Counted from the stretch's first letter, positions 25,880-35,381 are shown. The stretch: DNA of 64,000 nt from Desemzia sp. RIT 804 (GCF_016892605.1 NZ_JAFEMV010000002.1:62001-126000), one strand, 5' to 3'. Translations and numbers: made by a program. The notes: generated from the sequence alone by a model not told the origin.

Positions 25880-27070
25880 TTGCCTAAAGTAACTGTTGAA
25901 AATTTATCAAAAGTTTTTGGAAAAAAAGAAGAACAAGCTTTAAAGTTAGCCGATCAAGGTAAAACAAAAGCTGAAATTCTTAAGGAAACAGGCGCCACTC
26001 TTGGTGTAAACAATGCTAGTTTTTCTGTTGAACAAGGAGAAATATTTGTTATCATGGGACTTTCTGGAAGTGGGAAATCCACATTGGTTCGTTTGTTGAA
26101 TCGATTGATCGAACCTTCTAAAGGAACTGTTTCTATTGATGGTAAAAACATTTCACAAATGGATAAAGATGATTTACGAAATGTTAGAAGAAAAGAAATG
26201 AGTATGGTTTTCCAGAATTTCGGACTATTCCCACAACGTACGATTTTGGAAAATACTGAGTATGGTTTAGAAATCCAAGGTATGGAGAAGACAGAACGTC
26301 GTCAACGTGCAGAAAAAGCTTTGGATAATGCAGGATTGCTTGCCTATAAAGATCAGCTTCCAAGTCAGCTTTCAGGAGGAATGCAACAACGTGTTGGGTT
26401 AGCTCGTGCTTTAGCTAACGATCCTGAAATCTTGTTAATGGATGAGGCCTTTTCAGCATTAGATCCGTTGATTCGTCGGGAAATGCAAGATGAATTAGTT
26501 GAGATGCAAGATAAAGTGAACAAAACGATCATCTTTATCACACATGATTTAAACGAAGCTTTGCGCATTGGAGATCGAATTGCCCTGATGAAAGACGGAG
26601 AAATCGTTCAAATTGGTACTGGTGAAGAAATCTTGACAAATCCAGCCAATGATTATGTAGAGAAGTTCGTTGAAGATGTAGATCGTGCTCGTGTGTTGAC
26701 AGCCGAAAATATTATGGCTCGCCCTACTGTATTAAAAATCAAACAAGATGGTCCAAATGTAGCTTTACGTCGTATGGAACAAGAAGGATTGTCTAGCATG
26801 CTGGTAGTAGATGACAGCCGTAAATTATATGGATATGTCACAGATGAAGGCATTGCTGTCTCTGTAAAAAGACAAGAGAAAACATTTGATAAAGTCTTAC
26901 GGACTGATATCCCAACTGTTGGACGCGATACGCTCGTCAGTGATATTTTTGAAGTCATCCAAGATGCTTCAACTCCAGTAGCTGTTGTAGAAGACGGAAA
27001 ATTACTAGGTATCATCGTTCGTAGTCACGTTATTGCTGCATTAGCAAAAGATAGTGAGGTGTCTTTATAA
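25880..27070 (+). CDS. opuAA: Glycine betaine/proline ABC importer, ATPase with CBS pair
   Basis: 396 residues. ABC domain with Walker [10 protein letters not shown], signature [10 protein letters not shown] and Walker [16 protein letters not shown]-terminal tandem CBS region (about 275-396) senses ionic strength in OpuA-type importers. The N-terminal [30 protein letters not shown] is the standard OpuAA/ProV start. The start codon is TTG, with AAAGGAG upstream. First gene of opuA-ABC; it imports compatible solutes under osmotic stress. Confidence 0.95.
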   Translation: MPKVTVENLSKVFGKKEEQALKLADQGKTKAEILKETGATLGVNNASFSVEQGEIFVIMGLSGSGKSTLVRLLNRLIEPSKGTVSIDGKNISQMDKDDLRNVRRKEMSMVFQNFGLFPQRTILENTEYGLEIQGMEKTERRQRAEKALDNAGLLAYKDQLPSQLSGGMQQRVGLARALANDPEILLMDEAFSALDPLIRREMQDELVEMQDKVNKTIIFITHDLNEALRIGDRIALMKDGEIVQIGTGEEILTNPANDYVEKFVEDVDRARVLTAENIMARPTVLKIKQDGPNVALRRMEQEGLSSMLVVDDSRKLYGYVTDEGIAVSVKRQEKTFDKVLRTDIPTVGRDTLVSDIFEVIQDASTPVAVVEDGKLLGIIVRSHVIAALAKDSEVSL

Positions 27071-27071
27071 G

Positions 27072-27917
27072 ATGGAAAATAGTATATTAGATAACATCCC
27101 AAAATTACCCGTTGCACAATATATGGAAAACTTTATGGATTACCTGACAACCGTCTTAAAACCGCTATTTGATTTGATACAGTCTTTTAGTGAAGTTATT
27201 ATGGAAGGTATGACAGACCTTTTACTTCTTGTCCCCCCTATTTTCTTTATCATTTTGATTGCTGCCGTTTGTTTCTTCGCATCCGGTAAAAAAATTGGAT
27301 TAGCTGTTTTTTCAATCGTTGGTCTGTTATATGTTCAAAATCAAGGATTGTGGGAAGATTTGATGAATACGATCACTTTAGTAATCATCTCCAGTTTGGT
27401 ATCAGTGATCATCGGTGTACCACTAGGAATCTTAATGGCTAAAAGTAAATGGGCAAACACGATTGTTACCCCTATTCTAGACTTTATGCAAACAATGCCT
27501 GCCTTTGTATACTTGATTCCTGCTGTAGCTTTCTTTGGAATCGGTATGGTACCAGGAGTTTTCGCTTCTGTTATCTTTGCTCTTCCACCTACAGTACGTT
27601 TTACAAACTTAGGTATCCGTCAAGTTTCAGGCGAATTAGTTGAAGCAGCAGATTCCTTTGGTAGTACAGGTTCACAAAAACTATTCAAAGTCGAATTGCC
27701 TTTAGCTAAATCAACTATCATGGCTGGTGTTAATCAAACCGTCATGTTAGCTTTATCAATGGTAGTTATCGCTTCAATGATCGGTGCTCCAGGACTTGGT
27801 TCGCAAGTACTTTCTGCCTTGCAAAGAGCCCAAGTTGGTACAGGATTCGTTTCTGGACTAGCACTAGTTATCCTAGCCATCATCATTGACCGCCTAACAC
27901 AAAAATTCACTAAATAA
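27072..27917 (+). CDS. opuAB: Glycine betaine ABC importer, permease
   Basis: 281 residues, about six or seven membrane segments, with the EAA loop around ELVEAADSFGSTGSQKLFKVELPLAKSTIMAGVNQT. It matches ProW/OpuAB. The ATG at 27072 follows the opuAA stop by one base; GAGGTG lies inside the end of opuAA. Unlike the lactococcal OpuABC fusion, the binding protein is a separate gene here. Confidence 0.95.
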   Translation: MENSILDNIPKLPVAQYMENFMDYLTTVLKPLFDLIQSFSEVIMEGMTDLLLLVPPIFFIILIAAVCFFASGKKIGLAVFSIVGLLYVQNQGLWEDLMNTITLVIISSLVSVIIGVPLGILMAKSKWANTIVTPILDFMQTMPAFVYLIPAVAFFGIGMVPGVFASVIFALPPTVRFTNLGIRQVSGELVEAADSFGSTGSQKLFKVELPLAKSTIMAGVNQTVMLALSMVVIASMIGAPGLGSQVLSALQRAQVGTGFVSGLALVILAIIIDRLTQKFTK

Positions 27918-27920
27918 TAC

Positions 27921-28038
27921 CAGAGAGTGGAGAAAAGCGTTTAGACTATTGACTATAAGAAAATTTCAACAGACAGGTGCTTTTTACCTGGCAGTTGAAA
28001 TTAGCTTATAGTCATATAGGCTGCTTTTCGCAACTCGT
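27921..28038 (+). repeat. Hairpin element, family B, copy 4 (first of a tandem pair in opuA)
   Basis: Starts GAGAGTGGAGAAAAGCGTTTA and ends GGCTGCTTTTCGCAACTCGTC. Nested stems: AAAAGC/GCTTTT, TGACTATAAG/CTTATAGTCA, ATTTCAAC/GTTGAAAT and CAGGT/ACCTG. It begins 4 bp after the opuAB stop. Confidence 0.85.
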
Positions 28039-28043
28039 CTAAA

Positions 28044-28163
28044 CAGAGAGTGGAGTAGAGCGTTTAGGATTCCGTAGAATTCGGCTTTTAGGTTTTAATT
28101 GGGTGGTTTTCCCAATAAAAACCTAAAAGCGAAATCATAGGAAGCCTGCTCTACGCAACTCGT
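28044..28163 (+). repeat. Hairpin element, family B, copy 5 (second of a tandem pair in opuA)
   Basis: The same ends as the preceding unit (GAGAGTGGAG and CGCAACTCG) but different inner arms: GTAGAGC/GCTCTAC and CTTTTAGGTTTT/AAAACCTAAAAG. The two units fill most of the 328-bp gap between opuAB and opuAC. Confidence 0.85.
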
Positions 28164-28245
28164 TTATAAAATTCAGAACCCTCTTTATAAACAAATGAAG
28201 TAAACATCATTTATAAAATATAAATTACAAGAAGGAGAGATTTAT

Positions 28246-29142
28246 TTGTCAAAATTAAATTGGAAACGTCTAGGTCTAACAACTACTTTAGCAACATCTT
28301 TACTACTAGCAGCTTGTTCATCAGGTAATAACAGTTCTCAAGAAGATACTGTTGGAAAAGGTGAAAAAATCGAGTTAACTTACGTTGCTTGGGATACTGA
28401 GATTGCTTCAACAAACGTTATTGGTCAAGTATTAGAAGATTTAGGTTATGATGTAAAACTAACGCAATTAGATAATGCCATTATGTGGGAAGCAGTAGCA
28501 ACTGGTGAAGCTGACGGAATGGTAGCAGCTTGGTTACCAGGAACCCATGGAGCTCAATTTGAAAAGTATGGCGATCAAATGGTTGATTTAGGACCAAACT
28601 TAGAAGGTGCAGCAATCGGTTTAGTTGTTCCAACTTATATGGAAGATGTTAATTCGATTGAAGATTTAACTGACGAAGCTGGACAAACCATTACTGGTAT
28701 TGAACCTGGTGCTGGTGTCGTAGCAGCTTCCGAACGTGCTCTTGAAGAATACCCTAATCTAGAAGGATGGAACGTACAAACCTCTTCATCTGGAGCTATG
28801 ACAACTGCTTTAGGTCAAGCTTATGAAAACGAAGAAGAAATCGTGATTACTGGTTGGTCTCCACACTGGAAATTCCAAACTTATGACTTGAAATATCTAG
28901 AAGATCCAAATGGTACATTTGGAGAAGCTGAAACAATTAACACAATGGTTCGTGAAGGATTAGAAGAAGAAATGCCTGAAGCTTACCAAATATTAGATCA
29001 ATTTGAATGGTCTCTTGAAGATTCAGAAAGTATTATGTTAGATATCCAAGAAGGAACTGATCCAGAAGACGCAGCATCAACTTGGATCGAAGCAAATCCA
29101 GACAAAGTTGCTGAATGGACTGAAGGCGTAACAGCCGAGTAA
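28246..29142 (+). CDS. opuAC: Glycine betaine-binding lipoprotein
   Basis: 298 residues. The lipobox LLLAAC anchors it at about Cys24. The mature domain (ELTYVAWDTEIASTNVIGQVLEDLGYDVKL...NAIMWEAVATGEADGMVAAWLPGTHG) is an OpuAC/ProX-type betaine-binding fold with conserved Trp residues (WLPGTH, GWSPHWKF) for the quaternary ammonium cage. The start is TTG, with AAGGAGAG. It is separated from opuAB by two hairpin elements that may set its expression relative to the other subunits. A terminator follows. Confidence 0.95.
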   Translation: MSKLNWKRLGLTTTLATSLLLAACSSGNNSSQEDTVGKGEKIELTYVAWDTEIASTNVIGQVLEDLGYDVKLTQLDNAIMWEAVATGEADGMVAAWLPGTHGAQFEKYGDQMVDLGPNLEGAAIGLVVPTYMEDVNSIEDLTDEAGQTITGIEPGAGVVAASERALEEYPNLEGWNVQTSSSGAMTTALGQAYENEEEIVITGWSPHWKFQTYDLKYLEDPNGTFGEAETINTMVREGLEEEMPEAYQILDQFEWSLEDSESIMLDIQEGTDPEDAASTWIEANPDKVAEWTEGVTAE

Positions 29143-29161
29143 GGTATTTAAATAGTACGTC

Positions 29162-29202
29162 AAAAAGGACTGTCTCAGAAAAATGAGATAGTCCTTTTTC
29201 AG
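29162..29202 (+). terminator. Terminator of the opuA operon
   Basis: Arms AAAAAGGACTGTCTCA and TGAGATAGTCCTTTTT, 20 bp past opuAC. Confidence 0.85.
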
Positions 29203-29226
29203 TTGGTGCAATATTTGATAGAAACT

Positions 29227-29266
29227 AAAAAACGGTTGAGACAACACGACGTGTCTCAGCCGTTTC
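29227..29266 (-). terminator. Terminator of bceB
   Basis: Arms AAACGGTTGAGACA and TGTCTCAGCCGTTT. On the minus strand TTTTTTAG follows. Confidence 0.8.
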
Positions 29267-29285
29267 GTTTATTCTACTATTCTAT

Positions 29286-31280
29286 TTACTTCACGATCGA
29301 GAAATAAACTCTCGAGGTCACTCGGTAAATGATCCAATATAGTAAACTAAAGAATAAAACTACTAATGCAATGGACCAAACAATCAAACTTGTATCTCCT
29401 ACACCAAAAATCAGCAGCATCTTTTGAACTATCGGGAAGGCAAAGATCACATGCACCACTGCCACAATCAAAGGCAAGAAAAACATCCAGACAATTTGTG
29501 AACGGGTAGAGGTTTGGATCATTTTTTCATCAAGCCCTACTTTTTGCATAATTTGGAATTTTTCTCGATCATCGTAACCTTCTGATACTTGCTTAAAGTA
29601 CGTAATCAAAATCGCACCAAATGTAAACAATAACCCAAGGAAGATCCCGACAAATAAAAATCCACCATTCATGCTGTACCATTCTTGTCGACTGGCATCC
29701 TTAGACTCATAGAAAAAAGAAAATTCTTGTTTACTCAATAAGCTATTGATGGTATTGCTGTAAGCAATTTTTTCATCCTCTGTTCCAGTAGTATTCCAGC
29801 CAAAAGTTCCTCTAAAATCACCAAAGTAATAATCTGGGTACATTTCTGTATATGTTTGGATAATATCCTGGATTCCTTGAGTATCATGTGTAATCAAAAT
29901 TGCAACATCCACTAAACTACCTTCTAAAAAAACTTCCATTTGTGCAGCAAGTTTATTGGCTGTAACATCATTTTCGAACTGATGGATAGAGTATATTTGA
30001 TTTCTTATTTCAATAGTAGGTTCGGTATATGGCTCCCCTGAAGGAAACAGCACTACCTCCCCTTCTTTTAATCCAAGAGGCACATCGATTATTTTTTCAA
30101 TATCTTCTTGAGAAACCATTATCATTTGCATAGGGATCATTGTTTCCACGATCTCAGTTTCGTTAACAAACTGATCATTATCTAACTTTCCATACAAACT
30201 GTTGTAGCGATAACTTTGCATTTCTTCTAAAGCCAACCCTGAATGCTGTGTTTCAGTGGCGACTATAGTTTCCAATTCGGCCATATCTTCTTCTGTAGGT
30301 TCAAATAAACTTACATTATTTTCATATGGAAATCGTGCGGTCAATGTTTCTTCTGTACCAACAAAAATAGCTGCTGTTGTTGATACTGCTATGATCACCA
30401 TTGTAGCAAGAATCGAAATATTCGCCAATCCTACAGCATTTTGTTTCATTCGATACAACATTCCTGAAATAGAGATGAATGCATTAGGGCGATAATATAA
30501 TTTCTTGTTCTTTTTCAGCGCTTTAAGAATGAAGATAGATCCTGAAATAAACAATAGGTACGTTCCGATGATCACCAAGATAACAGCTACAAAAAAGTAA
30601 ATGATTGCACTGATAGGGTTGTCGATCGAAAGAGAGATCCAGTAACCAGCCCCTAAAGTTACTAAAGACAACAAGAACAAAATAATTGAACTTTTAGGCT
30701 CCTTTTCACCTGTTTGCTTTCCTTTTACTAATTGGATTGGATTTGAAAAGGTTACTTGACTAATGTTATACAATAATGCCATCAGAAAAACAAAGGCAAA
30801 AACTGCTATCGTAATCAAAATAACTTCTAGCGTAAATGGATAATCCATACTCACTGGGAAATTCAATGCATAATTCAAGACTAAAAAGACCAATCGACCA
30901 ATTATTTGTCCGCTAATAATGCCCAGAAAAATACTTCCTAAACTTGTTAGTAGAGATTCAATCAGCAATACAAAAGCAACATGCATTTTCTTCATTCCAA
31001 GGATGGCATAAAGACCGATTTCTTTTTTACGACGTTTAATGAGAAAACTATTTGTATACATAAGGAAAATGAAAGAAAAAAGACCGATCACTATCGAACC
31101 TAAACTAAACATCTGCGTCAAAGTCACTGACCGTTCTGCTATAAAGTCGTTGTACACCAATGAAGTCATTAAATAAAACATCGCTACAGTAGCTATAGAA
31201 GCTATGATATACGGTACATAGACTTGTTTATTCGATCGAATATTTCGTACTGCCAACTTAGCAAATAATTGCTTAGTCAT
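29286..31280 (-). CDS. bceB: BceB-type ABC transporter permease (antimicrobial-peptide detoxification)
   Basis: 664 residues with ten membrane segments in the BceB arrangement. An N-terminal FtsX-like part (KLAVRNIRSNKQVYVPYIIASIATVAMFYLM) is followed by a large extracellular domain of about 210 residues (about 315-520) between helices 7 and 8. That domain recognises peptide-target complexes such as bacitracin with its lipid carrier. The ATG at 31280 overlaps the bceA stop, with GAGGTGAG as ribosome site; a longer frame to 31301 is less likely. It also relays flux information to the BceS kinase. Confidence 0.9.
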   Translation of the reverse strand: MTKQLFAKLAVRNIRSNKQVYVPYIIASIATVAMFYLMTSLVYNDFIAERSVTLTQMFSLGSIVIGLFSFIFLMYTNSFLIKRRKKEIGLYAILGMKKMHVAFVLLIESLLTSLGSIFLGIISGQIIGRLVFLVLNYALNFPVSMDYPFTLEVILITIAVFAFVFLMALLYNISQVTFSNPIQLVKGKQTGEKEPKSSIILFLLSLVTLGAGYWISLSIDNPISAIIYFFVAVILVIIGTYLLFISGSIFILKALKKNKKLYYRPNAFISISGMLYRMKQNAVGLANISILATMVIIAVSTTAAIFVGTEETLTARFPYENNVSLFEPTEEDMAELETIVATETQHSGLALEEMQSYRYNSLYGKLDNDQFVNETEIVETMIPMQMIMVSQEDIEKIIDVPLGLKEGEVVLFPSGEPYTEPTIEIRNQIYSIHQFENDVTANKLAAQMEVFLEGSLVDVAILITHDTQGIQDIIQTYTEMYPDYYFGDFRGTFGWNTTGTEDEKIAYSNTINSLLSKQEFSFFYESKDASRQEWYSMNGGFLFVGIFLGLLFTFGAILITYFKQVSEGYDDREKFQIMQKVGLDEKMIQTSTRSQIVWMFFLPLIVAVVHVIFAFPIVQKMLLIFGVGDTSLIVWSIALVVLFFSLLYWIIYRVTSRVYFSIVK

Positions 31281-32040
31281 ATTGCTCACCTCGATTAACA
31301 AGTACCATTAACGTTTGAGTGATTTTTTCCATGAATTGATCAACAGTTTGGTTGCCGCGATAAATCTCATTGAACACTACACCATCTTGAATGAACAATA
31401 CACGGTTTGAATGAGCAGCAGCACGTGTACTGTGTGTTACCATCATAATTGTCTGTCCAGTACGATTGATGTCTTCAAATGTCTCCAGCAAGCTCTGTGA
31501 GGCCTTAGAATCCAATGCACCCGTCGGTTCATCTGCTAAAATCAATTTTGGCTCAGTAATCAAAGCTCTTGCTACTGCCGCCCGCTGTTTTTGCCCGCCT
31601 GAAACTTCATATGGATAATGCCCGATCAATTCAGCAATCCCTAATTTTTCAACGATTGGCAATAGTCTTGCTTCCATTTCTTTGATTGGTGTGTTGGATA
31701 AAACCAGCGGCAATAAAATATTGTCTTTTATTGAAAAGTTGTCTAATAAATTGAAATCTTGGAATACGAATCCTAAATCATTTCGTCTGAATTCGGATAC
31801 TTTGCTGTCTTTGATGCTTGCCAGATTTTTCCCATCCAGCAACACTTCTCCAGAAGTGGCATTGTCTAATGTAGACAAAATATTCAATAAAGTCGTTTTT
31901 CCTGATCCAGACTCTCCCATCACAGAAATGAATTCCCCTTTTTCTACTGAGAAATTCACATCTTTTAAAGCTTCTACTTTTTGTTGTGAAAAACGAGTCG
32001 CGTACGTTTTTTTCAAATGGTTGATTTCTAATAATGTCAT
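31273..32040 (-). CDS. bceA: BceA-type ABC transporter ATPase
   Basis: 255 residues. Walker A GESGSGKTT, signature VSGGQKQRAAVARAL, Walker B LILADEPTGALDS, and the H-loop MMVTHSTRAAAHSNRVLFIQDG. This is the MacB/BceA class. GGAGGAG stands upstream. It is co-transcribed with bceB and preceded by a BceR-type operator. The closest analogues resist bacitracin, nisin-like or other lipid II-directed peptides; which one cannot be told from sequence. Confidence 0.92.
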   Translation of the reverse strand: MTLLEINHLKKTYATRFSQQKVEALKDVNFSVEKGEFISVMGESGSGKTTLLNILSTLDNATSGEVLLDGKNLASIKDSKVSEFRRNDLGFVFQDFNLLDNFSIKDNILLPLVLSNTPIKEMEARLLPIVEKLGIAELIGHYPYEVSGGQKQRAAVARALITEPKLILADEPTGALDSKASQSLLETFEDINRTGQTIMMVTHSTRAAAHSNRVLFIQDGVVFNEIYRGNQTVDQFMEKITQTLMVLVNRGEQYD

Positions 32041-32125
32041 TTTTTCTCCTCCTTTTGTTCTAAATCTATTGTATGACAGGAGAACAGTTGGCGCCTTTAT
32101 CTATCCTTACAAAATGATTAGCAAC

Positions 32126-32141
32126 CTTACACTTTTGTAAG
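32126..32141 (-). promoter_or_regulatory. BceR-type operator before bceAB
   Basis: TTACA-CTTT-TGTAA (32127-32140) is an exact match to the BceR inverted repeat TnACA-N4-TGTAA and is extended by one further pair (C/G). A -10 TACAAT with a poor -35 lies about 50-60 bp downstream on the minus strand. This suits a promoter that needs an activator. It indicates that bceAB is induced separately from bceRS. Confidence 0.8.
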
Positions 32142-32152
32142 ATTGCCGATAA

Positions 32153-33178
32153 TTAAAAGATTTCCAATTTTTCTTGTTTCAAATTGATTCTTACCACAGT
32201 CCCCTGCCCCAATCGTGACTGGATATCCAATTTATGACCTAATCGCTGACAGATTTTTTTGCTTAGAAACAGTCCAAGCCCCGTCGACTTTTCTTGAATT
32301 TTTCCATTCCAGCCTGAATATCCTTTTTCAAATATTTTAGGCAAGTCTTCTGAACGAATACCGATACCTGAATCTTCAATAATCAGCTGATTTTCTTGAT
32401 CAGGCTCCATATAGATTTTGATCACTCCTTGTTCTGGGGTGTATTTTAAACTATTGGAAAGAATTTGTTCAACTAGGACAAATAGCCATTTTTCATCCGA
32501 AAGAACCGTCTGCTGAAGCGGCTGGTAGTCCAGAGAGATTCGATTGTAAATAAATAAAATCGAAAATTTCTTGAGTGCTTTTTTGATTAATTGGTCTAAA
32601 TCTACTTCTCCCAAATTTAGTTCTTTCCCTGTCTGATCCAATTTCAAATAATTCAAAGCCATATGAGTATAGTCTTCAACTCTTATGAGCTCTTGCCTGA
32701 CTTTTTTAGTTAACAGTGGATTTTCTTGGTTCTGCTGCACCAATAGGCTCATTGCTGCAATGGGCGTTTTGATTTGGTGAAGCCACAAGGTAAAGTAATC
32801 CATTTGCTCCGTATTTTTTTCTTGTTGAAGCAACTTCTCTTCAGTCAATTGTTCCAATAAAAACTCGATTTCTTCAAGAATGTATTTTTCACTCGGATCT
32901 ATAGACGTTTCGAGTTCTCTCAAAACAGCTAGCGGCTGACTTTCAATGTACTCCAACGATCGATAACGTTTCTGATACCGAAAAAAATGGAATAACAAGA
33001 ATCCTAAAAAGAAAAATCCAGTGAACAATACTCCATAAAAGTAGAATTCTAATGGCAATCTCCCCAAAATAAACAATGAACCAAAAGTAAGCATCAATCC
33101 TACGTAAATACCGATTTCATACCGCTTGACCGATAGAAAAGCTTTGATCAGCTTTCTATGTTGTCCTGGACGAGTCAT
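32153..33178 (-). CDS. bceS: BceS-type intramembrane-sensing histidine kinase
   Basis: 341 residues. Two membrane helices (about 23-39 and 45-65) with almost no extracellular loop, so it cannot sense ligands alone and depends on the BceAB transporter. H-box LWLHQIKTPIAAM (His134). The N, G1 and G2 boxes are present as EQILSNSLKYTP, DSGIGI and GLGLFLSKKI. The ATG lies 1 bp past the stop of the response regulator. Confidence 0.92.
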   Translation of the reverse strand: MTRPGQHRKLIKAFLSVKRYEIGIYVGLMLTFGSLFILGRLPLEFYFYGVLFTGFFFLGFLLFHFFRYQKRYRSLEYIESQPLAVLRELETSIDPSEKYILEEIEFLLEQLTEEKLLQQEKNTEQMDYFTLWLHQIKTPIAAMSLLVQQNQENPLLTKKVRQELIRVEDYTHMALNYLKLDQTGKELNLGEVDLDQLIKKALKKFSILFIYNRISLDYQPLQQTVLSDEKWLFVLVEQILSNSLKYTPEQGVIKIYMEPDQENQLIIEDSGIGIRSEDLPKIFEKGYSGWNGKIQEKSTGLGLFLSKKICQRLGHKLDIQSRLGQGTVVRINLKQEKLEIF

Positions 33179-33179
33179 G

Positions 33180-33860
33180 TTATTCCCCTTTCGTCAAACC
33201 ATAGCCGTAGCCCTTTTTAGTCAAAATAAAATCATCCAATCCTATGATAGCTAGCTTTTTCCTCAGACGTGCAATATTTACCGCCAACGTATTATCGTCA
33301 ATGAAGGCTTCATTTTCCCACAAACTGACCATGATAGCTTCCCTGGAAACAAATTCATGTTTATGTAAGAAAAGCTGCTCCAATATTTTCATTTCTGTTT
33401 TGGTCAGATCGATCTCGTTTTCTCCTTGCTGCAGTTTCAATTCATTTACTTTCAGGTATATCCCTTGATGATTCAAGAAAGAATCACTCTCATTAAAATC
33501 ATACGCACGTCTGAGCAGTGCTTGAATTTTAGCAATAGCAACCGTTAAATCAAAAGGCTTACTGATGAAATCATCTGCTCCCATTTGAATCGCCATCACG
33601 ATATCCATCCGTTCATTTTGAGAAGAGATAAAAATAATCGGAACCTGAGAAACTTTTCTGATTTCAGTGCACCAATAGTAGCCATTGAAATAAGGCAATT
33701 TGATATCGATCAATACCAATTGCGGTGCACTTTCTGTAAACAACTCCATCACTTGATTAAAGTCTGTTGTGTAAAAAGCCTGATAATTCCATTTGGACAA
33801 TTCTTCCTGCAAACTCTTTGCAATCGTTAAATCGTCTTCCACGATCATGATTTTCTGCAT
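33180..33860 (-). CDS. bceR: BceR-type OmpR-family response regulator
   Basis: 226 residues. Receiver domain with IVEDD (acid pocket), phospho-acceptor Asp52 in VLIDIKLP and Lys in ISKPFD. The C-terminal winged helix includes LTKTEMKILEQLFLHKHEFVSREAIMVSLW and the TLAVNIARLRKKL recognition region. GGAGG precedes the ATG at 33860; the frame open to 33983 has no site and crosses a terminator. It most likely binds the operator at 32126-32141. Confidence 0.92.
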   Translation of the reverse strand: MQKIMIVEDDLTIAKSLQEELSKWNYQAFYTTDFNQVMELFTESAPQLVLIDIKLPYFNGYYWCTEIRKVSQVPIIFISSQNERMDIVMAIQMGADDFISKPFDLTVAIAKIQALLRRAYDFNESDSFLNHQGIYLKVNELKLQQGENEIDLTKTEMKILEQLFLHKHEFVSREAIMVSLWENEAFIDDNTLAVNIARLRKKLAIIGLDDFILTKKGYGYGLTKGE

Positions 33861-33947
33861 GCTTTTCCTCCGTTCTTGTGCTCTTTTATTTCCATTATAA
33901 TGGAAATCTGTAACGGCTTGAACCAGAAATATTCTTCTTGCAGGTAA

Positions 33948-33990
33948 AAACGGCTTATTTAAGAGATGTTCCCTCTTAAACAAGCCGTTT
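33948..33990 (-). terminator. Strong terminator upstream of bceRS
   Basis: 18-bp arms (AAACGGCTTATTTAAGAG and its complement with one mismatch), followed by TTTTTA on the minus strand. It insulates bceRS from the dehydrogenase gene at 34229. Confidence 0.75.
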
Positions 33991-34228
33991 GATATTCAGC
34001 CGTAACGGAAGGCTGGAATATATTTGCAACTGCTGCAGATGTTGGACCCAGAACTGCTAAAATGACAGCTGAGCCTAAAACGATTCCCTATCCATAAAAA
34101 GATTTGTTTTATTTCAAATCCATTCTCCTATCGATTTCAAGCTTTCTTCTTAGTTTTAAACCTAATAAACTAAATGCTTTAATCAACTGCTTGAGATTTG
34201 CATATGAGTTTTGCTATCATCCATAACC

Positions 34229-35194
34229 TTATTTGGACACTACATTTTTAGGCTTGCCCTCTATAAACTGCCTCACATTATTTACCGCAATTTCTATTAA
34301 TCTTGTGCGACTTTCTTTAGTAGCCCATGCAATATGCGGTGTAATAAATACATTCTTCGCTTTTAATAAAGGATTTGTACTTTCAATTGATTCGGTACTG
34401 ACCACATCTACACCAGCTGCGTACATTTTCCCTTTGTTCAAGGCTTCTGCAACAGCTTCTTCATCTAATAATCCTCCTCGAGCAGTATTCAGCAATATGA
34501 CTCTATCTTTCATTTTAAAAATCGTTTCTTCGTTGATCAATGCATTTGTTTCTTCTACCAATGGAATGTGTAAGGAAATGACATCCGATTTCTCCAATAA
34601 TTCATCCAGTTCTACATAAGTTGCTAGCTTCTTTCCTTCTTCACTTTGGCTACGATTATATGCTAGTACTTCCATTCCCATAGCCTGAGCAATTTTAGCT
34701 GTTGCCTGTCCAATACTACCAAAACCGATAATTCCTATGGTTTTTCCAGATAATTCTATCAAAGGATAATCAAAAAAAGTCCAGTCTGGATGTTCTTCCC
34801 ATTTACCTTCATGAACAGCTTGATTATGATGACCAACTTGCTGGCAAATTTCTAACAACAGGGCAACTGTCATTTGTGCAACGGATTGAGTACTGTAGTC
34901 AGGAACATTGGTTACAACAATGTTTTTCTCTTGAGCTGTTTTCATATCAACTACATTATACCCTGTTGCGAGTACCCCAATATATTTTAAAGATGAGCAA
35001 GCTGTAATGACTTTTTTCGTAAGCGGTGCTTTGTTCGTCAATACGATTTCAGCATCACCAATACGGTCGATAATTTCTTGTTCATTGGTTAAAGATGTTC
35101 GATCATAAATCGTTACATCTCCTAATTCATTGAGTCCTTCCCAACTTAAATCTCCAGGATTAGTGGTATAACCTTCTAATACAATGATTTTCAT
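34229..35194 (-). CDS. D-isomer 2-hydroxyacid dehydrogenase (glycerate/hydroxypyruvate reductase-like)
   Basis: 321 residues. NAD-binding GKTIGIIGFGSIGQATAKIAQAMGM (GxGxxG). Catalytic Arg in LLNTARGGLLDEEA, Glu near DVVSTESIE and His in FITPHIAWAT complete the Arg-Glu-His triad. It interconverts a 2-oxoacid and a D-2-hydroxyacid with NAD(P)H. GGGAGG precedes the ATG. The nearest annotated types are glycerate dehydrogenases (HprA); the exact substrate is not decided by sequence. Single gene. Confidence 0.88.
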   Translation of the reverse strand: MKIIVLEGYTTNPGDLSWEGLNELGDVTIYDRTSLTNEQEIIDRIGDAEIVLTNKAPLTKKVITACSSLKYIGVLATGYNVVDMKTAQEKNIVVTNVPDYSTQSVAQMTVALLLEICQQVGHHNQAVHEGKWEEHPDWTFFDYPLIELSGKTIGIIGFGSIGQATAKIAQAMGMEVLAYNRSQSEEGKKLATYVELDELLEKSDVISLHIPLVEETNALINEETIFKMKDRVILLNTARGGLLDEEAVAEALNKGKMYAAGVDVVSTESIESTNPLLKAKNVFITPHIAWATKESRTRLIEIAVNNVRQFIEGKPKNVVSK

Positions 35195-35381
35195 AAACTG
35201 CCTCCCAATAAAATTTTATCCTTTGTCTCCTCGTTCTCCATTAACTTTACTAGATACGACATAAATTTGCGAACAACAATTATTAATTCGTGAATTTTTT
35301 TCAAACACTAGTAAAAACACTGGTTTTCGAATACCGCTTGTTATATGATTGTATTACCAACTGCGTTGAGAGGAGAAATTC

